This document shows positions 38,098 through 49,600 of a DNA stretch of 64,000 nt, piece after piece. Under the pieces are notes generated by a model. It was not told the origin of the DNA. It did no database searches and saw only the letters and a list, made by a program, of their open reading frames with translations. A program made the position numbers and the translations under genes. Each line of letters starts with the position of its first letter. Position 1 is the stretch's first letter. The stretch comes from Zygnema cylindricum (lineage: Eukaryota; Streptophyta; Zygnematophyceae; Zygnematales; Zygnemataceae). The stretch is taken from NCBI GenBank assembly GCA_037447655.1, contig JBBHKE010002905.1, positions 22,824 to 86,823 on the forward strand, read 5' to 3'.

Positions 38098-39058
38098 ATG
38101 ATGAGCGGTAGAGACAAAGATGTAAACAATGATGTTCATGTAGTTGTGTTCAAAAAAATAAATCATCCATTTAAAGCCGAAATCAACCTTTATTTTGGTA
38201 AATGACTCAGTAAATAATGTGTCGATGGTTGTTCTAGTTGTAGATTGAGTGTTAAATAATCATCTACATATTTTTTTCTTGTTTTAATTATCGTATTTTC
38301 TATGCACGCATGCAAGTTGCTGTATCTTTTAACATCAAATCAAAATTCATTTTTTGCGATTCACTTCTCTAAACAATTATAGCTTTAAACGAAGAGGGCA
38401 AAGGGTGAGAGTTTGTTATCCTTTTCGTCATCTTCATTCTTTTATTACATCGATTAAGATTTTGAAATTCATGTCTTTTTTTTTTTTTTTTTTTCATAGT
38501 TGTTTTCAGGCAAAACGGTTGAACAATAATTTGTTTTCGCAATTTTGTAGTCAAATTTTAATGGACACCCCTCTGGAGGACGAGTGAATCCGATTTTGAT
38601 GGGGGATTTGATCGCGATTTATCTCTCATAAAGATCCCGGCTCGGCGCCATCCCTCTCGACTTTGCTGACTGATGATGCCTTACCTCGTGCAAACACTGT
38701 CATCCTCTTCCTCTCCCTCTATTGCCCCATTTCTCCTCCCTCTCCCTCTCCCTCGCCCTCTCCCTTTCCCTCTCCCTCTCCCACCCTTGCCCCATTTCTC
38801 CCACCCTCTCCGCTATTTTTTTCAATTTGATTTTGCTTATTGGGTTCCTTTTTTTTTTCTCGTGTTCCATTGGTGTTTTCTTCTCTTCAATTTTTCAGAA
38901 GAGGTGGAAAATGTCCATTTTGAACTCTTTCCAGAAATGGGTCGAGTCACTTGTAAAGTATTTGAGGTGAGATAAGGAAGTATAACAACTTTCAAGAGAT
39001 TTCTGTTGCGGTTACACATTTTTTGCATTTTTTCGCCTTTTATTGCGGTTAACTGTCT

Positions 39059-39118
<60 letters not shown>

Positions 39119-40661
39119 CCTCCCTCTCCTCTCTCTCATCACTTTTTTTGGCATGTCATAGCTCGCATGTTTGTGTCATCCCCCCTCTCTTTTCGACGCT
39201 GCTCACATTTCCTTTTGTCCTCTCTCCTCTTCCTTTCCTTCTCCCTCTCGCTCTCCCTGTCCTTCTCTCTCCTTCTCCCTCTCCCTCTGCCCCCTCCCCT
39301 CCCACACATCCTCGCCCTCTTCTCCATCCCTCCCTCCCCCCTCTCCCGCTCCCCCTCTCCTCTCTCCCCCTCTCTCCTTTCCCCCTCTTTCTGTATGCAG
39401 ATGGAAGATCGTTTCCGTTGGGGGGGAGTGCTTACCATGAAGGATATGGTGAAGGAAGGAGGAAGCACGGAGGCTTTTGTAGAATTGATATCTTCCATTA
39501 AAAAACGAAGAAATCGTTCGGTAGTGAAGAATGAGAGTGGAGAGGCAAGTAAAGAACTTGATGTGCACGAAAAAGTACAGGAATCTTCGAAAGTACTGCT
39601 GAAAAAGCAAAAGTTGGGAGAAGTAAAGGAGGGAATTGAAGAAGAAGAGGAAGGAGGAGAAGAAGATGAAGGAGGAGAAGGAGAGGACAAAATTGTCGCA
39701 AATGGGGGGGGTGATAGTGAAGAGAGTCATGAAACTTACAGTATTGACATTCCATTTTTAGCGAGAAGTGATTCGATGGACAATAAGGTGGAGGTCGAGA
39801 GTGAGAAAGGGAAAGGGAAGGTAGATGAGAGTAAGGTGGAGGAGTCGAGCACGGATGAAGAGGATGGGGAGGAGACAGATGAAGATGAAACCGAGGGAGA
39901 GGGAGAAGGAGAGAGAGAAGGAGAGGGAGAGCAAAACTCACACGCTATGATACCCTTTCAAAAAACTGGTAAAGGTGGTTCACCAAATGGAGGTAACGGG
40001 GTTGAAGTCAAAAGAAGTCAAAAAGAGGAACTGAAAAAGGAACTTAAAAAGGATATTAAAGAGGAATCGAAAGAGAAACCGAAAAATAAACGTGGGAAGA
40101 AACAAGAAAAACAATCAACGGTGAAAGAGATTCCTGCGAGTGTCGGAAAAGTTGTGGGAAATGGGACGGGAAATACAGGGACTCGAAAATGTGACAATGA
40201 TGAGGTAGATAATCTCGAAAGCACACCGACAAAATCGGGACAGGAATCGTCGAAAAAGTCAAAAAAGATGGAAACAAAAGGGGCAGAAACAGGAGTTCCT
40301 GGGTCAGTGGGAACTTCGAAAAGTGTCGCAAAGAGGAAGAAATTGTGAGTAAATGGTAAACCTGCCCGTGAATTTATCTCTAGATGAAAGTTTTTCGATA
40401 ACGGGAGAGGAGAGGGAGGGAGAGGTTGGAAATGGGAGGTATAGGTCTGAAGCAGTCTATGAAAGGTCGATGTGGGTAAGTGCGAAAACTTTGACTTTGA
40501 CTTGACTTGACCTTGCTGGACTTTGCTTGACTTTGATTTAACTTTGACTTTCGCTTGACTTTGATTTGGCTTGTTGGACTTTTAATATTTTTTTGTTTTT
40601 GATATTTTGAGTTTACTGTAGGCACACGGAGACTCCCAAGACTAAGAGGAGCATGAATTAA
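38098..40661 (+). CDS. Unrecognised acidic/Lys-rich protein, 4 exons, 383 aa
   Basis: Proposed exons: 38098-38197, 38899-38966, 39401-40344 and 40622-40661. Donors are GGTAAAT, GGTGAGA and TGTGAGT; acceptors are TTTTTCAG, TATGCAG and ACTGTAG; phases match (1152 nt). Translation starts MMSGRDKDV. A hydrophobic-alternating N-terminal part (aa 13-85, including VHVVVFKKINHPF, FELFPEMGRVTCKVFE and WGGVLTMKD) looks like a folded domain. It is followed by a basic patch KKRRNR (aa 90-95), acidic tracts (aa 130-153 and 198-233) and a Lys-rich tail ending in KRKKL and TPKTKRSMN. This layout suggests a nuclear or chromatin protein, but I do not recognise the family. Exon 3 is long, open and clearly coding; exons 1 and 2 rest on splice signals and frame. 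If the last intron is not used, the frame stops at the TGA overlapping its donor (about 40347). It is convergent with the FNBP4-like gene. Confidence 0.6.
39060..39400 (+). repeat. CT-rich tract at the 3' end of an intron
   Basis: (CT)n at 39060-39115 followed by CCCTCT/CCTCCC-rich sequence up to the acceptor TATGCAG before the third exon of the 38098 gene. It probably serves as an extended polypyrimidine tract. Confidence 0.8.
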
Positions 40662-42412
40662 AACGATAATTTTCTCTAAGTCGGTTATCTTCCTCTTTGT
40701 AATGGAGGTTAAATCGCAGTTTTACGTGAGTACAAATTCTATGTTCTTTAACTTTTTGTTTTATTTTTCGATTCCGAATGTTTTTTCCCATTTGAAGGAG
40801 AGTGGAAGTCGAGAAGGTGGAAAAAAAAGAGAAAGGAAAAGTTACAGATTTTGTTACAGATTTTCGAGAATGTTTTGAGAATTGTGAGGTAGGGAAGGGA
40901 TAAGGGAGGTGGAGAAGAAGAGTGAAAGTTTTCGAAAAAGGGATGTTAAAAAGTTTGAGTGTGAGACATCGGTGACGCTTGGAGTGAAGGTGGATAAGGG
41001 TTCCGGTTGTCCTTTAAAGTAGAAGTTTTTGCCATATCAGTCGTGCAAATGATGACAAACGGAACGGATTTTTTCTTAACAGAATGTCGCTTCTGAATGT
41101 GAAGTCAAGTAGACTCTAGAAAATAAAAAAGGTCAAATGGATTTTCTCTACCGAGTCTCGGTTTTGAACTTGAAATCAAACCGTTTTTTCAAGTAGTCAA
41201 AAGTAGATAAAAGTTTAACTGTCGAGTTCGGTACTTAGCTGCCGTACTTGCTTGCCTTTTAGTCAGTCTTTGGAAACTTTTTTTAGCGTTTTTTAGGGTT
41301 TTTTAGTAGTTTTTTAGTACATCTTAAAACATCGTGAACCGCTATTAGTGTCAATGTTTATTTCCTCTTCTGTTCGTTTTTTTTCCGGTTACATGTCAAC
41401 TAATTTGTGTGAGAGTTCCGTTGGAAATGTAAGATTCTTACCATCCGATTGATGGCCTCCAATTGAAAATCAGACATGTGTACACATATTAAAACTGAAG
41501 AAACCAAGTAAAAAAAGAAGAAACCAAGAAAAAGTGAGAAAAAAAGTGGCTAGAAACCATTAGCACTAACAGTAATACACATTGTAGTGTGCTTTGCTGC
41601 ATTTTCATAACGTAAATATGTATTGTCCGTTGAACTGCGGTAATTTGATTTGCTGAATTTGTACGACACTGTACAAACTAGAAATATGTGAAGTTACTGA
41701 GATGTCACGTAGACGTGGGAAATTGCAATTTCCCCACCATACACGTCTCCTGGCTCCAGTAGCTTTTTGTTTATGGTACGTTTTTTTAGTATTGGTTTTG
41801 CGGCCGTCGTTCTTTTCGAGGTTGGTTTGCCCTTGTCTGTGTGTTACTTCAATTCATGTTTTTTTTTCTTTAGTTTGCTTTCTCCTTAATAACGGCTTTC
41901 AGTTTTGTTTTTGCCGATCGGTCCTTTTTGTTACCCGGTAGTCTAATGGTTTTACTATCGCGTTCTTTTTAATTAAGCTTCTTTTTTATCGGTACGATAT
42001 GGTACAGCACAATACTGGTGATTATTGTCAACTTTGGTTAAGCATGCTTGCAATGCCAAGTTGTACACATATTTTGTAAAAGCTATTTATGGTTTTTTAG
42101 GTTTTTGTAGTTCGTCTTGCAGTTTACAAATTTACCTACATCTGTCACTTGTTTGTGCTCCATAAAGAGTATCCATGGCATATCAAGTAGTTCCGATGTT
42201 AATGAAGAGCATCATTGTCTGGGTTTTGTTTTTGTTTTAAGAAATCAGTTCAGTCATAAGGAGAACGCATGGGTCATACACGCCCAAATGGAAGATGCTG
42301 TGAATGATTTGATTTACGAAAAAAATATTTTTTTGTGAATATATTGCACTTACATTTTCCTAGCATTTACTTTTACTTTTAAAAATACTCTCACAATTGT
42401 AGTACGCCGCGA
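40662..42412. other. 3' flank of the unrecognised gene, degenerate repeats only
   Basis: A CTTTGACTTGACTT-like tandem repeat lies just upstream in the last intron (40488-40580). A decayed MITE copy is at about 41325-41590 (TCGTGAACCGCTATTAGTG, CAATTGAAAATCAGACATG). Short open frames (41702, 42117) have no supporting features. Confidence 0.4.
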
Positions 42413-42605
42413 ATCGTTATTAGCGTTATGAACTCTATATCGGCACCCCAAAATTTTGACATTAATACCTTAAATAGAATAAACTACACTATTTAAGGAC
42501 GTGGACCATAATCTGCCACGTCTCCTGGCACTAAATTAGAATGAATGACGCTAATTTTATCTTTACACTAATAATTTCTCAACGCTAATAACGATTCGCG
42601 GTGTA
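42413..42605. mobile_element. MITE of the second subfamily (193 bp)
   Basis: TIRs are TACGCCGCGAATCGTTATTA and TAATAACGATTCGCGGTGTA. The core TTTAAGGACGTGGACCATAA is shared with the two mirrored copies in the fold-back element near 18180 and 19290. Confidence 0.75.
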
Positions 42606-43612
42606 GTGAATGATGTTGTGATCCTCGACATCTAAACTGAAACGCTGAAAAGCTTTCTGACCAAGTGATAGCCAATGGACAACTTTGTCACTTCCCAATC
42701 ATTGTCTAAATTTCTTCATTCAGTAGCAACGATAATCCAACCTGATAAATCTTCCACCCTTCTTACTCTAGTAAGACATCAGATTGCTCTTGCAAAGTAA
42801 CTGGCTTCTAGTTTAGTGTTGTTGCCAACATCATGTAGAGTTTATACAAGTCAAAACTTTTTATGACTCCACCAAGCCAACTTCAAGTATCAAGTATCAA
42901 GTCTACTGTACATGTAACCCTTCAGCCCATGCAGCCAATCTTGAGTTCCTCCACATACTATCTTGTCATCCACTCTTCCGTTCATTCCAAGAAAAGTTGC
43001 AGGAACAAGAAAAGAAAAGGTACGTTTACTGAAAAACATTTTTCCGGATGATTCAAAAAAACAAACTCCATACAAAGTGATTACAGGAGAACAGCTTTCA
43101 AACCTCAAGAATGCCTAGAGTGCAAAATGTTCAAAATTATCGTGAATAAAACAATCATAATAGCGAGTTCAGTGAGTAAAATCGTTAAAACAACACCTTA
43201 GCTTTCAAGGTGTCTATGGATCATTTTCCACAAAAAGATCATGAATTGTGGAAGGTAAATAACAACCTTTGTCTATGGTACATTTTTGTCCACTTGATTC
43301 AATTCTTCAAAAAGTGGCAAGATTTGTTCCCTCGACGACCAATACGCCTAAAGGACGAACGACCTAAACTATCAAAACTTTCAAGTTCTTCCAAACCCGT
43401 TGAAATGTTACTACCAAACTCAAAAAACTCATGACACGCAACACTAAATAGTACCGTGTACATTAAATATTTCTGTGCACACAAAATATCACAGTGCACA
43501 CAAAATATTACCATGTACACTGAATATTAACGTTACACTAGATATCATTGTGCACACAAAAAAATAAATTGAACACAAAATATTTCTGTGCACACAACAT
43601 ATATTCTTGTGG
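42606..43612. other. Convergent intergenic region
   Basis: 3' flank of the FNBP4-like gene. Repeated TGTGCACACAAAATAT(T/C) motifs lie at about 43450-43600. A frame ending FKKWQDLFPRRPIRLKDERP (to 43434, +) might be coding but has no partner exons. Confidence 0.35.
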
Positions 43613-46600
43613 CTAGCTTGGACGATCCCAAGAAGTCTCTTTAGTCGAAAGATTACCATAGTATACTTCTTTCGAATCCTCGTCCCAAAATGCCTGCGTA
43701 AAAAAAGCATTCAAAAAAGACAAAAAAGAGTTTCCCAGCCGTAAAATAGGAGAAATGTTTTAGATATTGATATACAAAAACAATTGTAAATTACATTTTG
43801 GATCGTTTTTTAAAGTTGATAACAAAAATTTGGAGCCACTTTTTTGACCACAAAATAGCGTTGATGACGAGTGCGTAATTTAATAACACTAAATTTTAGA
43901 CAGTTAAAATTTGGAAACGAAATTTAGAAAGTGAATTAGAATGATAACAGTGAAACAAATCCCAAAGTCATGAGGTAATCATACTAAAAAAAAAATTACC
44001 ATCATTTTGAGGGCAAATCGTACAACAATTCATACATTTTTTTGGATAATTTTTGTTCGATTGGCCCTAAAACAGTAGTATGTTCCCTCAACATTAGGCA
44101 TTTCTTCAATGTGATTAACCCATAGTAAATAAAGAAAAGCAAAAAGACCACCTTATGCCTACTAATTAATTACCTATCAAAATTGTCCAAAAGTTGTCCT
44201 CCATAAATCTTGAAAAATTACGAGAAATATATTTTCCGCCGTATTAAAGGGTGAAAGGAAAGACATCTACAATTACTGTAAAACGTACATAAATTTACTC
44301 AAAGAACTGTACAAATTGCACAATTTACCCTTGAAAAGAGGATAAAACTTCGATAGTGTAATAAATTTATCATAAGGACCGTATGTAAATTAACTCAAAA
44401 AACTGTACAAATTGTACGAAAAACCTCCAAACGAGGAAATACTTGAATAGTCTAATTACTCTATCATAGGCTGATTACAATGAAGAAATTTGCCTTAATT
44501 GTGAGAGTGAATTGTACAATTTAAAGGTAAACCATACATAAATATACAAAACATATGATTTTACCCTCGAAATGAGGATAGAACCTCAATAGTGTAATTA
44601 CTCTACCACTCTCCTCCTATCATTATTGAAAACAAAGTCAGTCTCGTAGAGATTTACCTGCCAACCTGAAGGTAAACCTTTGGATATTTCTACCAAGTTT
44701 GGTTTCCCTCCTGTCGTTTGTGGTTCCGGTTCCGGTGGTGTCGGTCCTTCTACATCCTCTCCCCCCGTTCCTCCCCCTGGAAGTTTCAGTGAAGTCAAGG
44801 CATTTGCAGCTGCTTTTTTTGCCCGCTTCACTCTCTCTCTCCTGAAAAAAACATTCATACAAGAACATTAGGAGTGTTTATAGGCTCCCGCCATCTCTCC
44901 CTCCCTCCCTCACCCCCACTTTTCTCTCTTGGGCCCCTCCCTCCCCCTCTCCCTCCCTGTCCCTCCCTCCCTCTCCCAACCTCACCCTCCCTCTCTCCCT
45001 CTCGATACCTCTCTCCCTCCATCTCTCTCCTTCTCCCTCACTCTCCTTCTCCCTCACTCTCCCCCTCCCTCACTCTCCCCCTCCCTCTCTCCCCCTCCAC
45101 TCCCTCTCTCCCTCTTGATCCCTCTCTCCCTCCATCTCTCTCCTTCTCCCTCACTCTCCCCCTCCCTCCCTCTCCCTCTCCCCCTCTCCCTCTCCCTCTC
45201 TTCTGCCCCGCCCTCTCCTCCCTCTCCCTCTCCCTCCCCCTCTCTCACTCTCCACCCTCTTTCCTCCCTCCCTCCTCTCCCCTGACAAAAAGCACTTATA
45301 CAAATGTGAACATTTTATAAGCAAATGATAAAAAAAACTTGAGTCCGGAAGACTGTAAAAACCTTCTAAATATTTCTCATGAGATACGGTACAAAACCCA
45401 CAATAGAAAAACACGAGGAAGTAGAAAAAGACAAGAAACTAAATTCATAGAGAAAATGCATTGGTTAAGAGTTGAGGGCTAAGAAGTAAAGGGCTTGCGT
45501 CACAAACTTCTAAAAAAAAAAAAAAACTTGGACGTTATCGACTTGGAAAGAGTACCTACATTTTACAAATATAACGGAGAAGGATGAAGAATTCTACTTT
45601 CATAATAAAATTTTACAAATACTTAAGTCAGAGGAAGGTACGAAGACTCACGTGTGTGATGTCAAAGAAACCAATCTGCAATCAGTTTCGGCTCTAAAAA
45701 ATTGATTGATTCTAAAATACATTATTGTTTTACGCCTTAATCCCATAAAACACAACTTACATAACCACAAATATCCTAAAAAACCCTAAACAACCCTAAA
45801 AACTGTAAAACCCCAAGACCCTTGAAAACCCTAAAAAATCGAAGAGCCATAGGTTGAGCTGAAAATTCACCAGTCAGATCCTCCCAGAGGCTGAAAATTG
45901 GCGTTTTGCTTCACACTCCCTCCAACCAACTGCTGCATTTTCCACTCCTGCAAAACATTATCCATCCAGTACACCAACCATCACTATTAGAATTCGTGAA
46001 TTATTAGTGTTAACACTTCATTGGAATTAACTACGCTAAATTATGTTTTGGATCACAAGTCATTATGGCACTAAATAATGTTATTCACACTAATTTACAA
46101 ACCTGAGACAAAAGGAGACTCATGGGAATTGGAGTGCTTAATTCTAAGAGCAATGGGCTGTATATTTCACATTAGATCACATATCAACATAATCTAAGGT
46201 TTCTTATCAATCGACCGTCATAATACTGAAGGCAAATCTGCTGAGAAACTCAAACATCACTTGTTTCAATGCTCATGAAACAGACATTGCTAGCAAACCA
46301 CATAAACCATTTACTGATATAAGACTAAAGGCATAAAAACAGTTTAACACGTCCATTCTGTTTTTACAGAAAAAACACAAGATATTCACCTCAATCTCAC
46401 GGAGTTTTTTCTTCTCCTGAGCCTCAACGTCAAACTCATCTGGTACTGTTGCCTCTTCATGCAGTTCCTCCTTTGCAGCCTTCCACTGCACCACAAGAAG
46501 ACAAATAGTCAATTCAGTAAACAAGGAATCGACAAATAAACCCAAATTTAATTACTGACAACGAATTGGCGAGAAAACGCAAAGTTAAGTACTAACAATG

Positions 46601-49600
46601 AACACAAGACTACGAAACATGCACATTAAGACTACAACAGCTTCTAAGAAGTTGAGACTGATGCCAAGTTCTTGAAAACGGGTCCCAAAACTACACCGTG
46701 TATCGCTATTAGTGTTAATATTTTTTTCGCCACTTAAATCATCTTTTCTCCGTACACACTTGTCCGATTTTCAATTTGAGACCGCCAATCGGAAGCCGAG
46801 AATCTTACCTTTCAATCGCAACCGTCAGATCCAAAATCCGACATGTGTGTACAGAGAAAAGATGTTTTAAGAGAAGAAGAAAACATTAACGCTAATAGCG
46901 ATTCACGGTGTAATCTGCAGGTACTGCTCTAAAAAAAAAAAAAGGTTGTGAAGTAGAATGCTTTAGTTTTTCATAATGCAAATAATACCTACACCATGAA
47001 GGGTGAAATATCTTGAGCATGCATAAAGCACATTCCATTTTTTCCTGTCACTACTAGAAACCTGGCTACAAAGAAACCTGGACAGCCTGCCTTTCAGCTA
47101 AGAGGTAAAATTGTAGTGTTGTGTATTGGTAGGGTTTTGCCGATAACTGATATATCCCTTTTTTTGGCTTACCAATAATCGATATATCGGTACTGGTGTT
47201 ATCGCGGTAAAAAACCGATATTATTGGTAACACCAGGTACCGATACACCTGGTACACATAGAGGTACCAAACGCACAGATTTTCACTTTTTTACGAAAAT
47301 GCGTTAATTTTTAAAGATTTTGAAATTTTCATTAAATTCGTATACTTTTCGTGTACGGCAAAATGTACGGACAACACGTACGGAACTCTCAAAAAAAGGT
47401 TAAAAGTACACCGTGAATCGCTATTAAAGTTAAAAAATCGATACACATTCCCATGTTTTTAGGGTAGCCACGAAAGCCTGTGTTCACATATTCGACGCCT
47501 GAACAAGTAAGAACAGGTTAGCGCTATTTTCCTTCGTCTTTATGACTTGGAATGAAATCTGCGTACGATTTTCCGTGCGACGCACTCAATTTCCATTGTC
47601 GACGCCCTCATCTGACACTTATTTTGTATTCTGTACGTCTGTACAAAATAATTACAAGATTTAGTACGGACTGACACATTTCGTACGCTACACTATTTAA
47701 AAACATTCGAAATTATTAACTGACGCTATTTAAACAGTACCAATATCTGAGTACGCTTTTCCGTGCGACGCACTCATTTTCCCTGTCGACGCTCTCACCC
47801 GACACTTATTTTGTACATCTGTACAAAATAATCAGCAGTTACAGTACGGACTGACACATTTCGTACATTACACTATTTAAAAATATGCGATGCGAGGCCA
47901 GCGGAAGCCGCGAGAAAATCTTTGACGGAAGATATAATAAAAAACCCAGTACTTTTATACATGAGCACATACTCTAAGTTGTATTAGTACATTGGATTAG
48001 ATGTTTTTTATTTTTTATTTCATTATGAAGTCAAAGTCGGTCAACTCATTTTATTTTATTTTGCATTTGTTGCGTTTAAAACACTTGGTACCTCCATGCT
48101 GGTACACCTGGTACACCTGGTATTATCGGTTTTTTATCGCGATAACACCAATACCGATAACTATCAGCGATAATTGTACGGTTTATTCCGTAGAGTTATA
48201 CAGATAGCTGTCCATACTGAACTCCCGTTATACAGAGTACAGAACGGATTGTCATACGTGGCATACCACGCTATATACAGTTAGTAATATAATACAACAT
48301 ATTATAAAGTAGTATTATATAGCGTACAATATTTTTTTCTAATCGCTGATAAGGAAATTGTTGGTCTCGGAGGGATTTATCGGAACCCCTCACCGTTCCA
48401 TAACCAATAACTATCGGTATCGGTCTTATCGCAATAAATTTCTTGCCGATACAGTAACACTATAAAATTGAACAAATTCTGATGGTTTCTCACAATTTTT
48501 TTTCAACCAGCGAGGTTGCAGGATGTCAGGTGATTCAAATCTTAAATGAAGATTTCATCACCCGATCTTCTGAAACCACATTGGTTGAAGAAAAATTGTA
48601 TAGTGTTTAACTTAACAAAAAAACTTGCGGGAGGACAACTGCGACAAAAAAGCGTTCTCGCAAATCTATACATTTCATACACTTTGTTTCTTACAATTTT
48701 GTCAGAAGCTGGAGATATTTCAAATTTACGTGTCAGAATTTGTACAATTATAATTTTTACCAAACTACAACACTGCGCATGTTTGTCTGTAGTCTTTTTG
48801 GTAAATGTAGAGATTATTAGTGTGAAAAAATTAATAGTGTAAATGCAAAATTAAAATGAACATGGAATTGAAAACTACAAATTCGGAGTAGGGAAACGAG
48901 GCTTATCGTAGTCCACTCCATTACTAGCACTATTTCATGATTTTCGGCCAAAAAAAAATAAAGACCGAATTAGTGTTATTGACGCTAATAGCGATGGGCA
49001 GTGTAGTCGTTGATGAACGCAAGGTTAACTACCCTCAAAACTTCAGTGTGTCACATCGAGTTGACTTCGAAATACCTTGTGAAGCATAGAAGAAACTTTT
49101 TTGTTACTCTTAAGGCTGTTTCCAACTGCAGCAGCCACCTTCCGTTTCTTTCCAATACTCCCTGGATATCCCAAAACCAGCTTGTTTCAGGACAAATAGA
49201 CAATAATAACTGAGACAAAGGAAAAGCGTACCCCATATTGATGCAGGAATAGCTTTTTCTCCAACAAAGTTTACCTGGTTTATCCCATCACATTTTTTTA
49301 GACAACCTACTACATCATAAAGACATAGAACTGACACGCAAAGAACGTAACAAATGGAACTCTCTACAGAAAAACACCTTACTAAAGGCGTTCACCTTGC
49401 AGTCTCAGATGTGTCAACGTGATCGTGATTTTCCTCAGTCTAAATTTTTACAGAAGCAACTACAAAGCCACAATAATCTGAACATAAAACGAATTTCACA
49501 CAAAAAATCTCCTTTTCCCTCTCCCTCTCCACTTCCTCTCCCACACCCTCTCCCTCCCGCTCCCTCCCTCCCTCCCTCTCCTCTCCTCACCTGTTTCGAT

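Noticed and set aside
38513-38587. Extra exon of the 38098 gene after the acceptor TTTTCAG at 38511
   Set aside because: Joined in the phase required by exon 1, it meets a stop after a few codons.
39167-39400. Open frame upstream of the third exon of the 38098 gene, rich in Ser/Pro/Leu
   Set aside because: It is a CT-rich intron end that happens to stay open; a good acceptor (TATGCAG) separates it from the coding part.
44874-45320. Long Ser/Pro/Leu open frames
   Set aside because: Produced by a CCCTCT low-complexity block inside intron 7.
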